64,000 bases of DNA from Streptomonospora alba (GTDB taxonomy: Bacteria; Actinomycetota; Actinomycetes; Streptosporangiales; Streptosporangiaceae). The notes beneath the pieces were generated by a model. It was not told where the DNA came from. It saw nothing but the letters and a program-made list of their open reading frames with translations, and made no database searches. Below, piece by piece: positions 24,362-33,815 of this stretch. Positions within the stretch are counted from its first letter, which is position 1; every line of letters starts with the position of its first letter. A program made the translations under genes and the position numbers. The stretch lies in the NCBI RefSeq assembly GCF_000826685.1, contig NZ_JROO01000029.1:107783-171782 (forward strand), given 5' to 3'.

Positions 24362-25780
24362 TCAGGAGCCGTCCTCGTCGCGGGCCGCCGCCTGCTCGCC
24401 TTCAACGAAGCCGGCGAGGTCGTCGCGGATCCGCTCGGCCCTGTCGACCGACGGATCATCGGGGGCGTCGACGGGGGCATCGCTCTCCCACGGTTCGGAG
24501 AGCGGCAGCGGTGAGGTGTGGCGATGCGCGCTGCGACGTGGTAGTCCGGCGGCGGTGACCGTCGACGAATCGGAGTCCATGGCGCTGCGCTCCTCTGGCG
24601 GAGTCGGGACGGGAGCCGCCGACGCGGCCGGTCCGGGCTCGGGCGCCGGACGGCGGAGGGGCGGGGGCGCCACCGGCTGCGACGGGGGTTCGGGTGCAGG
24701 AGGCAGAGGACCGGTGGTGTTGACCAGGTCGGCGCCGAGCATCACGTGGGCGCTGATGCCGCGGAAGGCCCGTGCCTCCAGCTGTACCTCCATGCCGTGG
24801 CGGTGGGCGATGTTGCTGACCACGTACAGCCCCATATGCCGCATGACCTGCTCGTCGAGCACCGGTTCGCCGCGCAGGCGCTCGTTGAGGTCGGCGAGGT
24901 GGTCCTCGGGGATGCCGATTCCCTCGTCCTGGACCGTTAGCAGAAGCCGCCGGCCGTCGGCCATGTACTGGCCGCTGACCACCACTTGGGCGTGTTCGGG
25001 CGACTTGCCTGTCGCGTTGTCCATGAGCTCGGCGAGCAAGTGGCTCAGGTCGTCGCCGGCCGATCCCGTGACGAAGACCTGGGGCAGGCGGCCGACCTGG
25101 ACCCGCTGGTAGTCCTTGATCTCGGAGATGGCGGCGCGGGCGACGTCCAGCAACGGCACGGGTTCGGCCGAGGCGTCGCCGATGTCCTGGTCGGCCAGCA
25201 CCAGCAGGTTCTCGCTGTTGCGGCGCATTCGGGTGGCGAAGTTGTCGATCTTGAACAGGCGCTCCAGCAGCTCGGGGTCCTCGCTGCTGTCCTCCAGGTC
25301 CTCGACGACCTCGATGAGGGAGTCCACCAGGGCGAGGTCGCGCATCGCCAGACTGGCCAAGGTGCTGGTCACCAGCTTGACGGGGGCCTCGGCAGCGGTG
25401 GCGGGCCGAGTCGGTTCTCCGGCCGGTTCACCGAGGGCCTGCGGTTCCTGCGCTGCGGCAGGGTCGGGCGGCTGCTGCGGCCAGGCCGCCTGGGGCGGTC
25501 CCTGCTCGGGCGCCGGGGGCTGGTGCGGGTGGGAACCGACGGTCGGAGGGGGGCTCAACTGTTGGGCCAATGCCTGCTGCTGGGCTGCGAACAGCTCGTG
25601 AGCCGTCATCCCGGTGGCGCTGCGGCGTTTCCGTCCCAGTCCGAGGCGCCGCAGCATGCGTCGCCACCGTCCTTCGGGTTGCCGGGTCGGCCACCGGGGC
25701 GGCGGGGGACTGTGGTGCGTGAGCGGCGGCTGCTCCGGGGGCGGGTATCCCTGGCCGGTAGATGACGACGCCTGTGCCAC
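24362..25780 (-). CDS. cvnA: Conservon sensor-kinase-like ATPase (CvnA), soluble form
   Basis: 472 residues. A proline/glutamine-rich N-terminal region (1-125) is followed by a helical dimerisation segment (VKLVTSTLASLAMRDLALVDSLI...FKIDNFATRMRRNSENLLVL) and an HATPase_c domain (LLAELMDNATGKSPEH, VQDEGIGIPEDHL, MGLYVVSNIAHRHG). An acidic/proline-rich tail follows. Classical CvnA proteins have membrane helices and an extracellular nitrate-sensor-like domain; no hydrophobic segment is visible here, so this version appears cytoplasmic. No phosphoacceptor His of HisKA type is obvious. Heads the conservon operon and diverges from the flavoprotein monooxygenase operon at 26702. Confidence 0.92.
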   Translation of the reverse strand: MAQASSSTGQGYPPPEQPPLTHHSPPPPRWPTRQPEGRWRRMLRRLGLGRKRRSATGMTAHELFAAQQQALAQQLSPPPTVGSHPHQPPAPEQGPPQAAWPQQPPDPAAAQEPQALGEPAGEPTRPATAAEAPVKLVTSTLASLAMRDLALVDSLIEVVEDLEDSSEDPELLERLFKIDNFATRMRRNSENLLVLADQDIGDASAEPVPLLDVARAAISEIKDYQRVQVGRLPQVFVTGSAGDDLSHLLAELMDNATGKSPEHAQVVVSGQYMADGRRLLLTVQDEGIGIPEDHLADLNERLRGEPVLDEQVMRHMGLYVVSNIAHRHGMEVQLEARAFRGISAHVMLGADLVNTTGPLPPAPEPPSQPVAPPPLRRPAPEPGPAASAAPVPTPPEERSAMDSDSSTVTAAGLPRRSAHRHTSPLPLSEPWESDAPVDAPDDPSVDRAERIRDDLAGFVEGEQAAARDEDGS

Positions 25781-26701
25781 TGCACACCTCCTCGTATGCG
25801 GGTAATCGGGTGAGCGGCCGCCGGTTCGCCGAGGTCCGGAGGTGAATCGCCTGGGTAGGCGTCCGACCGGTCACCCGGGTCAGCGCCGCGGGCTGTAGTT
25901 AGGCGTGTCGCAACAGCCGATCGTTCCAACGGCGGCGCATCTGGGAACGATCCGATTGTCGTCACGGCCTGGAATCCGACGAATCGGCGGACACGCTAGC
26001 ACAGCAATCCAGGCCGGGCGGGACATGCGCGAACGGGAGCCATACGCAGAAAGCCGGGGGAGGCGCACGGACCCGGTTCCACCGGACCAGAATCAGACAT
26101 TTAGTGCATCCAATTCAGGCGGCTCGTGCTAGGTGAAAATACACCGCCGTGGGGGTGCCGTGTCGCCTCCCGCGTCCCCCTTGCTCGCGCGACCTCGCTC
26201 GTACCATCGCCGACCACGGGAAATGTGGCCCCTGGTCGATGCGGGTTGCGATCCTCGGCCTGCCGAAACGCTCCGGCGCGTGCGCAGGATCGGACGGAAC
26301 GGCCGTGTGTGATCAAGCTCATGTTCAGTGCAAATGCACGATGGGGAAAGATCACTTTCGTGCCGCTTGATCATTCTCCTCCGGATCACATCCCGAATAT
26401 CCGTTTCTTTCGCTCCGCGCCGGCGGTCCGCCCTGTGCCCGTGTCTCGACCGGGCCGCTCCGGTCCACGTGGGAACCGGGTCGGCCCGTTGCGTCCACGG
26501 CGGCTCCCGTCCGCACCGCCGACCGGCGCCACCGCAGGCCGGGGCCCGCACTCCTCCCACAATCCCGGCACAGCGGGGGGATCGGGCCGCCACCGCAGGG
26601 GACGGAACAAGATCACGAACCGGTACTGTCGCTCTCGTTCATTGCCGGGTGACCGGTCGCTGTTTCCTTGTCGCCTGCGACCGGCTGACGCAGGAGGAGA
26701 T
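25781..26701. other. Long divergent intergenic region between conservon and monooxygenase operon
   Basis: About 920 bases with no convincing gene. Reading frames continuous with the monooxygenase extend upstream but lack coding character and a ribosome-binding site. A locally AT-richer segment (26290-26410) contains GTGCA-AA-TGCAC (26328-26339) and several TGATC(A) words. It is the likely promoter/operator zone for the plus-strand operon. Confidence 0.45.
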
Positions 26702-27964
26702 ATGCGCAAGATTCTGATCGTCGGCGGAGGACAGTCGGGCCTGCACCTCGCCCACGGCCTACTCACTCGCGGTTACGACGTCACGATCATGAGCGCCCAG
26801 TCCTCCGGGGAAGTGCGCCGAGCCAGCCCCTCGACCACACAGTTCAGCCTGCCCCTGGCCCTGTCGTCCGAACGCGAGCTGGGTCTGGACCTGTGGTCGG
26901 CCCAGGCGCCGCGGATTTCCGGCGCCCGTCTGGAACTCCACCCGCCCTACATGCCGCCGGCGGTGCTTTCGGGAAGCTTCGCCGCCCACGGCAACGGGTT
27001 CGGTGTGGCCGTCGACCGGCGCGTCAAAATGGCCGACTGGCTGGAGTTCTTCGAGGACCAGGGCGGCAAGGTGGTCATCCACGGCGCCACTCTCACCGAT
27101 GTCGACTACTTCTCCCGGATGTACGACCTGACCATCGTCGCCGTGGGCGGCGGCGAACTGGGAGCCGTCTTCGACGTCGACCAGAGTCGGCTCGGCGGCG
27201 GCCACCAGCGCGTGATCACCCAAGTCCTGGTGGACCGCGTCGAGCCCGCCCTGACCGACTACGCCGACGTGGTCTCGGCGGCGCAGGGCCGCATTCTCAT
27301 CGCCCCCGTCCTCACTGCGGACGGCCCCGCCTACTCGGTGTGTGTCATGGGCGAGCCGGGAGGGCCGTTGGACGGCTCCCACCTGCGGCCCGAGCGCGGC
27401 CGCCCCCACCCCGGCCAAGTCGCAGAATGGATCGTCGGCACCCTGGCCCGCGAGTTCCCCGACGTCGCAGCCCGCATCCAGCACGGCGCACCCCTCGACG
27501 CTACGGCCGCCCTTGTCTCCCGCGTCCGCCCGCATGTGCGCAAGCCGGTCCAACGCCTCTCCGGCGGAGCGGTCCTGGGAATGGCCGACGCCGTGGTGAG
27601 CACCGACCCCATCGGCGGGCAGGGATGGAACCTCTCCAGTCTGTGCGCTCAGGTCTACCTCCAGCGCATCGTCGAGCACGGCGATCAGACCTTCACCCCC
27701 GACTGGCAGCAGGAGACCTTCGAGGCGTTCTGGCGCAGCGGCGGCGAGTCCGCGGCCCGCCTCAGCGACCTCCTGCACCGCATGTGGGACCCCGAAGCAG
27801 CCGAGGCGATGCCGCACCTGACCGAAGTGCTGTTCGCCGCGGCCCAGCACCAGAGCGTCGCCGACCGGTTCATCGGCGACCTGGCCGACCCCCGCCGCTA
27901 CGACACCTGGCTCTACGACCCAGAATCCGCATCCGCCTTCCTCAACGAAGCCGCACCCGCCTGA
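26702..27964 (+). CDS. FAD-dependent monooxygenase, styrene/indole monooxygenase (StyA-like) type
   Basis: 420 residues; the ATG at 26702 follows AGGAGGAG. N-terminal FAD-binding glycine motif (ILIVGGGQSGLHLAHGLL, residues 4-21). The remainder (STTQFSLPLALSSERELGLD, VAVDRRVKMADWLEFFEDQG, SRVRPHVRKPVQRL, VVSTDPIGGQGWNLSSLCAQ) follows the group E two-component monooxygenases such as StyA. These epoxidise styrene-like alkenes or indole using FADH2 from a separate reductase; no StyB-like reductase lies nearby. First gene of a three-gene operon with a methyltransferase and a KS-AT-ACP protein, so it probably oxidises the polyketide-derived product. Confidence 0.85.
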   Translation: MRKILIVGGGQSGLHLAHGLLTRGYDVTIMSAQSSGEVRRASPSTTQFSLPLALSSERELGLDLWSAQAPRISGARLELHPPYMPPAVLSGSFAAHGNGFGVAVDRRVKMADWLEFFEDQGGKVVIHGATLTDVDYFSRMYDLTIVAVGGGELGAVFDVDQSRLGGGHQRVITQVLVDRVEPALTDYADVVSAAQGRILIAPVLTADGPAYSVCVMGEPGGPLDGSHLRPERGRPHPGQVAEWIVGTLAREFPDVAARIQHGAPLDATAALVSRVRPHVRKPVQRLSGGAVLGMADAVVSTDPIGGQGWNLSSLCAQVYLQRIVEHGDQTFTPDWQQETFEAFWRSGGESAARLSDLLHRMWDPEAAEAMPHLTEVLFAAAQHQSVADRFIGDLADPRRYDTWLYDPESASAFLNEAAPA

Positions 27965-28072
27965 CGACCCCTGCCTCCCACGCCCCGCCCTTCTCGGACC
28001 CGCACCACACACCTCCCCATCCCGGACCCCGGCAGTTGCTGTGCGCGCATGCGCAGAAACGAGGAGTGGTTC

Positions 28073-28789
28073 ATGTCACCGTCCGCTGAATCCACCCCGT
28101 CCATCCCCCGCCCCGGCGACCAGTCTTCCGCCGCCCTGGAGAACCAGGCGCTGTGGAGCCGACACAACATGGTCCGCCGCTATGACCTGCTGGTCACGCA
28201 CGGCACGATCCCTTGGGTGTGGCGCTGCCCGCCGAAGGCGCTCATCGACCTCTACTCCGGTGCACTGTCGCCGGGAACGGCCCACCTGGAGGTCGCCCCC
28301 GGAAGCGGCTACACCCTCGCCCACGTTCTGCCGCATGTGCCCGACGTGCAGCTCCACCTGCTCGACCTGCACACGGGGGCGCTGGAGGCCAGCGCCCAGC
28401 GTCTGGCCTCCCACGCACCCGCACTGCACCGCCAGGACGCGCTCGCCCCGTGGACGCTGGACGAAGAGTCGGTGGACTCCGTAGGTGCGAGCATGCTTGT
28501 GCACTGCCTTCCCGGTGCCCGTATCGCCGACAAGACCGCCCTGTTCGACAATGCGGTCCGCGTGCTCCGGCCCGGCGGCGTATTCGTCGGCGCCACCGTC
28601 TTGGCCCACGAAGTGCCCCAGACGCGGACCTCGCTTTTCGCGCTGCGCCGGCTGAACCGGCGCAGCGTCTTCGCCAACAGTGGGGACCGGCTCACCGACC
28701 TTGCAGCCGAGCTGCACACCCGATTCGACGTGGAGCGGCTCAGCGTCACCGGTTCCGTCGCCCAGTGGCGCGCGAGGAGGCGAGCGTGA
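28073..28789 (+). CDS. SAM-dependent methyltransferase, class I
   Basis: 238 residues from the ATG at 28073 (CGAGGAG upstream); an in-frame ATG at 28049 has no ribosome-binding site. Motif I HLEVAPGSGYTL, acidic loop HLLDLHTGALE and post-motif VLRPGGVFVGATVLA mark a UbiE/Methyltransf_11-like enzyme. Substrate unknown. Its stop overlaps the next start (TGATG), so it is translationally coupled to the polyketide synthase gene and is probably a tailoring O-, N- or C-methyltransferase of the same product. Confidence 0.87.
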   Translation: MSPSAESTPSIPRPGDQSSAALENQALWSRHNMVRRYDLLVTHGTIPWVWRCPPKALIDLYSGALSPGTAHLEVAPGSGYTLAHVLPHVPDVQLHLLDLHTGALEASAQRLASHAPALHRQDALAPWTLDEESVDSVGASMLVHCLPGARIADKTALFDNAVRVLRPGGVFVGATVLAHEVPQTRTSLFALRRLNRRSVFANSGDRLTDLAAELHTRFDVERLSVTGSVAQWRARRRA

Positions 28790-31700
28790 TGACAGTCGGG
28801 GAAACCAGCACAGGCGGATCCGGACACCGCCCCGCCACTGCCGACCACCGGGCCGCCATCGTGGGAATCGGATGCCGGCTACCCGGCGGCGTGCACGGTC
28901 CCGAAGCGCTCTGGGCCCTGCTGCGCAGCGGCCGAAGCGCCATCAACCCCGTTCCCCGGGAACGGTGGGCGACCATGGCGCCGCTGCTCGACGAACAGGA
29001 CCGGCCAGGCCTCCCCTGGACGTCCGCCGCGCTCGACGCCGAGGACATCAGTGCCTTCGACCACGACTTCTTCGGCATCGACCCGGCCACGGCCGAAGCG
29101 ATGGACCCCTTGCACCGGCTGCTGGCCGAAACCGGTATCGAGGCGCTCCAAGACGCCGGGATCACCGCCGCCGAGGCGGCCGACCGCACCGGCATCTACA
29201 CCGGATCCTCTGCCATCGACGCCGTCACCAGCCGATTCGGCCCCCAGCAACGCCCCGGGCTACTGGATATCGGCGGCGGAGGCACGGGCATGCTCGCCAC
29301 CCAGCTCGCCAGATTCCTGGATGCCCGGGGACCGGTGACCACCATCGACACCGCCTGCTCCTCCAGCCTGACCGCGATCCACTACGCGCGCCGCGACCTG
29401 GAGGACGGCGACATCGACGTCGCGATCGTCGCCGGCGTCAACTCGGTGGCCTCACCCGTGCTGACACGCGCCTTCGACGACGGCGGCGTCCTGTCCGACA
29501 TGTGCCGCCCGTTCGACGCCAAGGCCGACGGCTACGTGCGCGGCGAAGGCGCCGTGGTGGTCGTCCTTCGGCGGCTCAACCACGCCCGCACCCTCGGCGA
29601 CCGCGTCTACGCCGTCATCGCCGGCAGCGCCGTCAACAGCGACGGCCGCTCCCCCCAAGGGTTGGGCGCTCCCAGCGCCCGGGCCCAGGCCCGGCTGCTG
29701 GACGACTGCTACACCCGCGCCGGAATCGACCCGGCCTCAGTCGGGTACATCCACGCCCACGGCACCGGCACCCGTGCCGGCGACCGGATCGAGACGCAGG
29801 CGCTCGACCAGGTCTTCGCCCGTGACAGCGGAGACCCGCTGTGGGTGGGCTCCAGTAAGGGCGCCATCGGACACCAGGAAGGCGGCGCCGGGGTCGCCGG
29901 CCTCGCGGCGGCGGCTCTGGCCGTCCACCACGGACAGATCCCGCCCACCGCCGGGCACACCCGCCTTCGGCCCGCCCTGCAGCGACTGGCGATCCGAGTC
30001 CCCACCGAATCCGTGCCCTGGCCCGACCGCGGGCCCGAGCGCGTGGCGGGCGTCTCCTCGTTCGGCTTCGGCGGGAGCAACGCCCATACCGTCCTGACGA
30101 GTCCACCGGAGCATGCGCCTGCCGCCACCGACCGGGCCGGGGACGCGCAGGCGCGGATCATCCCCGTCTCAGCGCACACCCCTGAGGCACTGGCCGCCAC
30201 GGCCGCCGACTGGGCGCACGCAGCAGAGACGGCCGGTTCCGACCTGCGGGGCATCGCCGCCACCGCCGGCCACCGCCGCGACCACCACCGACATCGGGCC
30301 GCGGTGGTCGCGTCCACCGCCGCCGAAGCCGGTCGCGCACTCCGGGCCCTGGCTGCGGGCGGCCCCCATCCGGGGCTGGTGGCACCCCGCACCCCGTCCG
30401 ACCGGGAACCGCGGCTGGTGCTGGCCTTCGGCGGGCATGGCGCCCAGCGCCCAGCCATGGGGCGGATTCTCGCGGCGCGATCGCCGGAGTTCGCCGCCGC
30501 GCTGGCAGAAGTCGGCACATGCCTCGACGCGCACGGGGCCGACCCCTCATGGAACCCCCTCCACGGGGAACCGAGCGGCTACGCCGCCGTCCAGCAAGCC
30601 GTCTTCGCGTTCCAGGTGGCGACGGCGCGCATGCTGAAAGCCTGGGGACTGCCCCCTGACGCGGTCATCGGCCACAGCCTCGGCGAGGTCGCCGCCGCCC
30701 ATGCCTCCGGCGCCCTGTCACTCGACCAGGCCGTCCGGGTCGTGGTCGCACGCTCGCGGCTACTCGAAGAGGTCGTCGACCGCGGCGCGATGCTGGCCAC
30801 CGGCCTGAGCGAGTCCGAGGCGGGGGAGCGGCTGGCCGCGCATCCGGAACTGGACATCGCCGTCCGCAACGCGCCCCGGAGCACCGTCGTCTCCGGTCCC
30901 GCCTTCGCATTGGAGCGCCTGGCCTCCGAACTGGCGGCCGGCGAGGTGTGGCACCGCCTCCTGGACGACGCCCCGCCGGCCCACTCCCGGATCGTCGCCG
31001 AATCCTCTGATCGCCTCGCCGCGGCGTTGGCCGGGTTGGAGGCCGGGGCCCCCGCCGTCCCGATGGCCTCCACCGCCCGGCGCGGCACGCCGGCGCCGGT
31101 CATGGACGCCGACTACTGGGCCGCTCAGCTCCGCGACCCCGTCGACCTGCACGCCGCAGTGGCGCGCACCGCTCATGCCGGGCCCTGCCTGATCGTGGAG
31201 ATCTCCCCGCACTCCACCCTGGCAACGCCGATCACCCAGACCATCGCCCGCCACGCACTTCCCGCCGCCCTCTGCGCCCCCGGCGCGTTGGAGACCGATG
31301 AGCACACCGCGCTGCTGCACGCCATCGCCGAGTGCTACACCCGCGGCCGGACCCCGGCTTGGCCCGATCCGCGCCATCCCCACGTCCCCCTGCCTCCACT
31401 GCGCTGGCACCGCTCCGCAGCCGAGCCCGCCCAACCGCCGCTGGGTCGGCAACTGTGCGGCCTCGATCCGGCCGAACGCCGCGCACGGCTGGAGAATCTC
31501 GTCCATGACCTGGTCGCCGAACTGGCACCCGTCCCGGTCGGCATCGAAGACCACGACACGGACCTGAGCGAACTGGGCCTGACCTCGCACGCCCGACTGG
31601 CCCTGCGTGCCCGCCTGGCCGGTTTGGACCCCGTCCTCGCGCAACCGGGTGCGCTGGACGTGGACCATTCGCCTACCGTCGGCGGCCTCGGGCATGCCCT

Positions 31701-31797
31701 CGCCGCGGTTCTGGCCCCCGCTACCGAGCCTGAATCAGGGCCCGGCACCGACCCGGGTACCCCAAGCTCGAGTCCTGCAAAGGCACGGGTCCGTTGA
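28789..31797 (+). CDS. Free-standing type I polyketide synthase module, KS-AT-ACP
   Basis: 1002 residues. KS (about 22-450) has catalytic Cys in DTACSSSLTA (near 188) and the two His in HAHGTGTRAGD (near 322) and KGAIGHQEGGAG (near 360). AT (about 540-850) has the active Ser in GHSLGEVAAAH (near 627). C-terminal ACP (about 900-980) has the phosphopantetheine Ser in ELGLTSHARLAL (near 932). No KR, DH, ER or TE domain. The AT specificity position usually HAFH (malonyl) or YASH (methylmalonyl) reads PAHS, so the extender cannot be predicted. A single non-reducing module with methyltransferase and monooxygenase partners suggests a small acyl or aromatic/enol product, possibly built on a loaded starter from elsewhere. 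Followed by a strong terminator. Confidence 0.92.
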   Translation: MTVGETSTGGSGHRPATADHRAAIVGIGCRLPGGVHGPEALWALLRSGRSAINPVPRERWATMAPLLDEQDRPGLPWTSAALDAEDISAFDHDFFGIDPATAEAMDPLHRLLAETGIEALQDAGITAAEAADRTGIYTGSSAIDAVTSRFGPQQRPGLLDIGGGGTGMLATQLARFLDARGPVTTIDTACSSSLTAIHYARRDLEDGDIDVAIVAGVNSVASPVLTRAFDDGGVLSDMCRPFDAKADGYVRGEGAVVVVLRRLNHARTLGDRVYAVIAGSAVNSDGRSPQGLGAPSARAQARLLDDCYTRAGIDPASVGYIHAHGTGTRAGDRIETQALDQVFARDSGDPLWVGSSKGAIGHQEGGAGVAGLAAAALAVHHGQIPPTAGHTRLRPALQRLAIRVPTESVPWPDRGPERVAGVSSFGFGGSNAHTVLTSPPEHAPAATDRAGDAQARIIPVSAHTPEALAATAADWAHAAETAGSDLRGIAATAGHRRDHHRHRAAVVASTAAEAGRALRALAAGGPHPGLVAPRTPSDREPRLVLAFGGHGAQRPAMGRILAARSPEFAAALAEVGTCLDAHGADPSWNPLHGEPSGYAAVQQAVFAFQVATARMLKAWGLPPDAVIGHSLGEVAAAHASGALSLDQAVRVVVARSRLLEEVVDRGAMLATGLSESEAGERLAAHPELDIAVRNAPRSTVVSGPAFALERLASELAAGEVWHRLLDDAPPAHSRIVAESSDRLAAALAGLEAGAPAVPMASTARRGTPAPVMDADYWAAQLRDPVDLHAAVARTAHAGPCLIVEISPHSTLATPITQTIARHALPAALCAPGALETDEHTALLHAIAECYTRGRTPAWPDPRHPHVPLPPLRWHRSAAEPAQPPLGRQLCGLDPAERRARLENLVHDLVAELAPVPVGIEDHDTDLSELGLTSHARLALRARLAGLDPVLAQPGALDVDHSPTVGGLGHALAAVLAPATEPESGPGTDPGTPSSSPAKARVR

Positions 31798-31809
31798 GGA
31801 GCCGTCCTG

Positions 31810-31845
31810 TCGGGGCCGCACATGGCGCCCCTGGTGCGGCCCCGA
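31810..31845 (+). terminator. Terminator of the KS-AT-ACP operon
   Basis: Perfect 12-bp inverted repeat TCGGGGCCGCAC / GTGCGGCCCCGA with a 12-nt loop, starting 13 bases after the stop codon. Confidence 0.75.
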
Positions 31846-32129
31846 TTCCGATACGCAACTGCGCCGATTGAGCGGGAGGGGCGGGGACGGACCGCTGCCG
31901 ACCCCTCCCACAGTCCAGTCCCGTGCCCCGGCCCGGCCAGGAACCCCACCCGGGCCCATGTCCTTCATCGACACGGCCGCTCACAGCAGCCGCCCCGGCC
32001 GCATGAGCATCAACCACTCCGCCAACCTCGCTCGGCTGCCGGCCACGGTGGAACAGGTTGCCCACCCCAAGACTCCGTCCCAGTGCGCGGACGTCGACCA
32101 GGCAGTGGATGCGCAGCCGCCCGCGGGCC

Positions 32130-32238
32130 TGTCAAGGTAACGGTGTAACTATTGTTCCTGGTCAGCGGCGTGTCGCGGTCAGTCGGCCCTCGAAGGTCAG
32201 ATCGAAGGCGTTCAGGGCTTTCTTCCAGCGGCCGGTCC
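32130..32238 (-). pseudogene. IS256-family transposase 3' end
   Basis: Minus strand reads WKKALNAFDLTFEGRLTATR then stop, followed by the element terminus CCGTTACCTTGACA at 32130. WKxALNxFxxxFxGRL is the C-terminal signature of IS256/Mutator transposases. It abuts and truncates an MFS transporter gene. Confidence 0.75.
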
Positions 32239-32672
32239 AACGCGGTCAGCAGGACGATTGTCACGGCGAAAGCCGAGAGTGCCCACGGGTCGCCCCAGCC
32301 TGCCGATCCGGCTTGAACGAAGGCGAGGGACAAGGCGAGCAGCGCGCCGCCGAACAAGCCATGCCCGGTATGTCGATGCGCGCGGCCGATGCGGCGCGTG
32401 ACTCCCGAGCCCACCGGGAGGCGGCAAAGCCGTCAGGGAGCCGACGGCGATCACGACGAACACCGACCGCCAGCCTCCCAGGTGGCTCAGTGCTCCCGCC
32501 ACCAATGGGCCGAAGGCGGCCCCGGCGCCGAAGCTCGCGGCGAGCAGGCCGAACACCCGCACCCGCTGCTGCCCCGATGTGGCGTCGGCGAGCACGGCGG
32601 CCCCCGCGGAGACGACCGTACCGGAGCCCAGGCCCTGCAAGGCGCGGAGCAGATCGATGAACGATCAAGAGA
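32239..32672 (-). pseudogene. MFS transporter fragment, frameshifted
   Basis: Minus strand: DLLRALQGLGSGTVVSAGAA ... GLLAASFGAGAAFGPLVAGA ... HLGGWRSVFVVIAVGSLTAL. After a shift near 32410 it continues HTGHGLFGGALLALSLAFVQ, AGSAGWGDPWALSAFAVTIV. This is the helix 4-7 region of DHA2-type drug exporters. N-terminal helices are missing and the C-terminal half is replaced by the IS256 end. Confidence 0.75.
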
Positions 32673-33030
32673 TGGTCAGCAAGCCTCATGGCCAGGGGCG
32701 CGATGAGGCCGGTCGGCATATCGGACTGCGGGAACCTCGATCAGGGTCGGGTCCTTGGCGGGGGGCAGGGACGGGCTCAGAGATGCAGGGTGGGCCGGTA
32801 GGTGAGTTCTTGGATGCTGCTGTCCAGGGGCCGTCGCTCGATCGGTTCGAGGTCGAACGGTACCTGGTCCAGGGAGAACGAGGTCGTGGCCAGCAGGATG
32901 AGGGTGGACAGCATCACGGCGCCGATGCTCAGCAGCGATCGCCAGGGCCTGCTGCTGTACTCCGGTCTCCAGGCGTCGCCCCATCACGTGCACGCGGGGG
33001 TTGGTTGCGCGGCTGCGCGAGCTCATCCGT
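32673..33030. other. No recognisable gene
   Basis: The only coding-like stretch is a short hydrophobic minus-strand frame (VMLSTLILLATTSFSLDQVP followed by FDLEPIERRPLDSSIQELTY, about 32780-32940) without a proper start. It may be a decayed membrane-protein tail. Nothing else stands out. Confidence 0.3.
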
Positions 33031-33747
33031 TCACGGAGGCGGCTTCATGCCGGTGATCACGGTGGAGTCGAGGGACGGGGAAGTGCTGACGCGGGGGGTC
33101 AGGCCTTCGGAGGCGAGCAGGCTGGCGGCCTGGGAGGTCTGGGAGGGGTGGAGTTCGGCGAGCAGGCTGCCTCCGGGGGCCAGCCAGGCGGCGGCTTCGG
33201 GGATGAGTCTGCGGTGGAGATCCAGGCCGTCTGTTCCGCCGTCGAAGGCGGCACGAGATTCGTAGAGGCGCACATCCAGGGGGAGTCGGGCGCTCTCTTC
33301 GCTGGTGACGTAGGGCGCGTTGGTCACGATGAGGTCGACCCGTCCCCGCAGGGCGGGCGGTAGCGGGGTGAATAGGTCGCCTGCGTAGGCCCGCCCGCCG
33401 ATGGGGGCGATGTTCCGGCGGGCGCAGGCCACCGCGGCCGCGTCGATGTCCGCGGCGTGTAGCTCGATGCGCCCGGCGGAGGCCAGGGCGGCCCCGACCG
33501 CACCCGCACCGCAGCACAGGTCGAGGACGACGATGTCCGCCGCGGAATCCGCCTCCGGACCCGCTTCGGTGTCCGTTCGCGCGTCCGGACGGATGCCCTC
33601 CTGGATCAGGGCGGCCGCCTGTTGCACGAGGAACTCCGTGCGGCGCCGGGGAACGAAGACGCCTGGGTCGACCTCGATTTTCACGCCGCAGAAGTCCGTC
33701 CAGCCGTTGACGTGCTGCACCCAGCCGATGCGTTGCGCCGGTCGCAT
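33031..33747 (-). CDS. HemK-like protein N5-glutamine methyltransferase family
   Basis: 238 residues from the ATG at 33747 (AGGGAG upstream). The N-terminal VFVPRRRTEFLVQQA matches the (V/F)PR(P/R)xTE motif of HemK/PrmC relatives. SAM motif VVLDLCCGAGAVGAALA and catalytic TNAPYV (in place of NPPY) follow, as in the actinobacterial 'putative protein N5-glutamine methyltransferase' subgroup. The usual substrate is a Gln side chain in a protein. It lies next to the P450 gene at the edge of the thiopeptide locus; the predicted core has no Gln, so a role in peptide tailoring is uncertain. Confidence 0.85.
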   Translation of the reverse strand: MRPAQRIGWVQHVNGWTDFCGVKIEVDPGVFVPRRRTEFLVQQAAALIQEGIRPDARTDTEAGPEADSAADIVVLDLCCGAGAVGAALASAGRIELHAADIDAAAVACARRNIAPIGGRAYAGDLFTPLPPALRGRVDLIVTNAPYVTSEESARLPLDVRLYESRAAFDGGTDGLDLHRRLIPEAAAWLAPGGSLLAELHPSQTSQAASLLASEGLTPRVSTSPSLDSTVITGMKPPP

Positions 33748-33815
33748 GCTCACTCCCTCTCCACGCGCCCGGCGACCCGCGGCCCGCGGCGCGTCGGCGG
33801 CGGTTCGGCGCCGCG

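Noticed and set aside
26126..26701. Upstream in-frame extension of the StyA-like gene by about 190 codons
   Set aside because: No ribosome-binding site, no homology-like pattern, and the ATG at 26702 has an AGGAGGAG and an immediate FAD-binding motif.
28213..28788. Upstream extension of the polyketide synthase frame
   Set aside because: It overlaps the methyltransferase gene in another frame; the ATG at 28789 couples to the methyltransferase stop and begins right before the KS domain.
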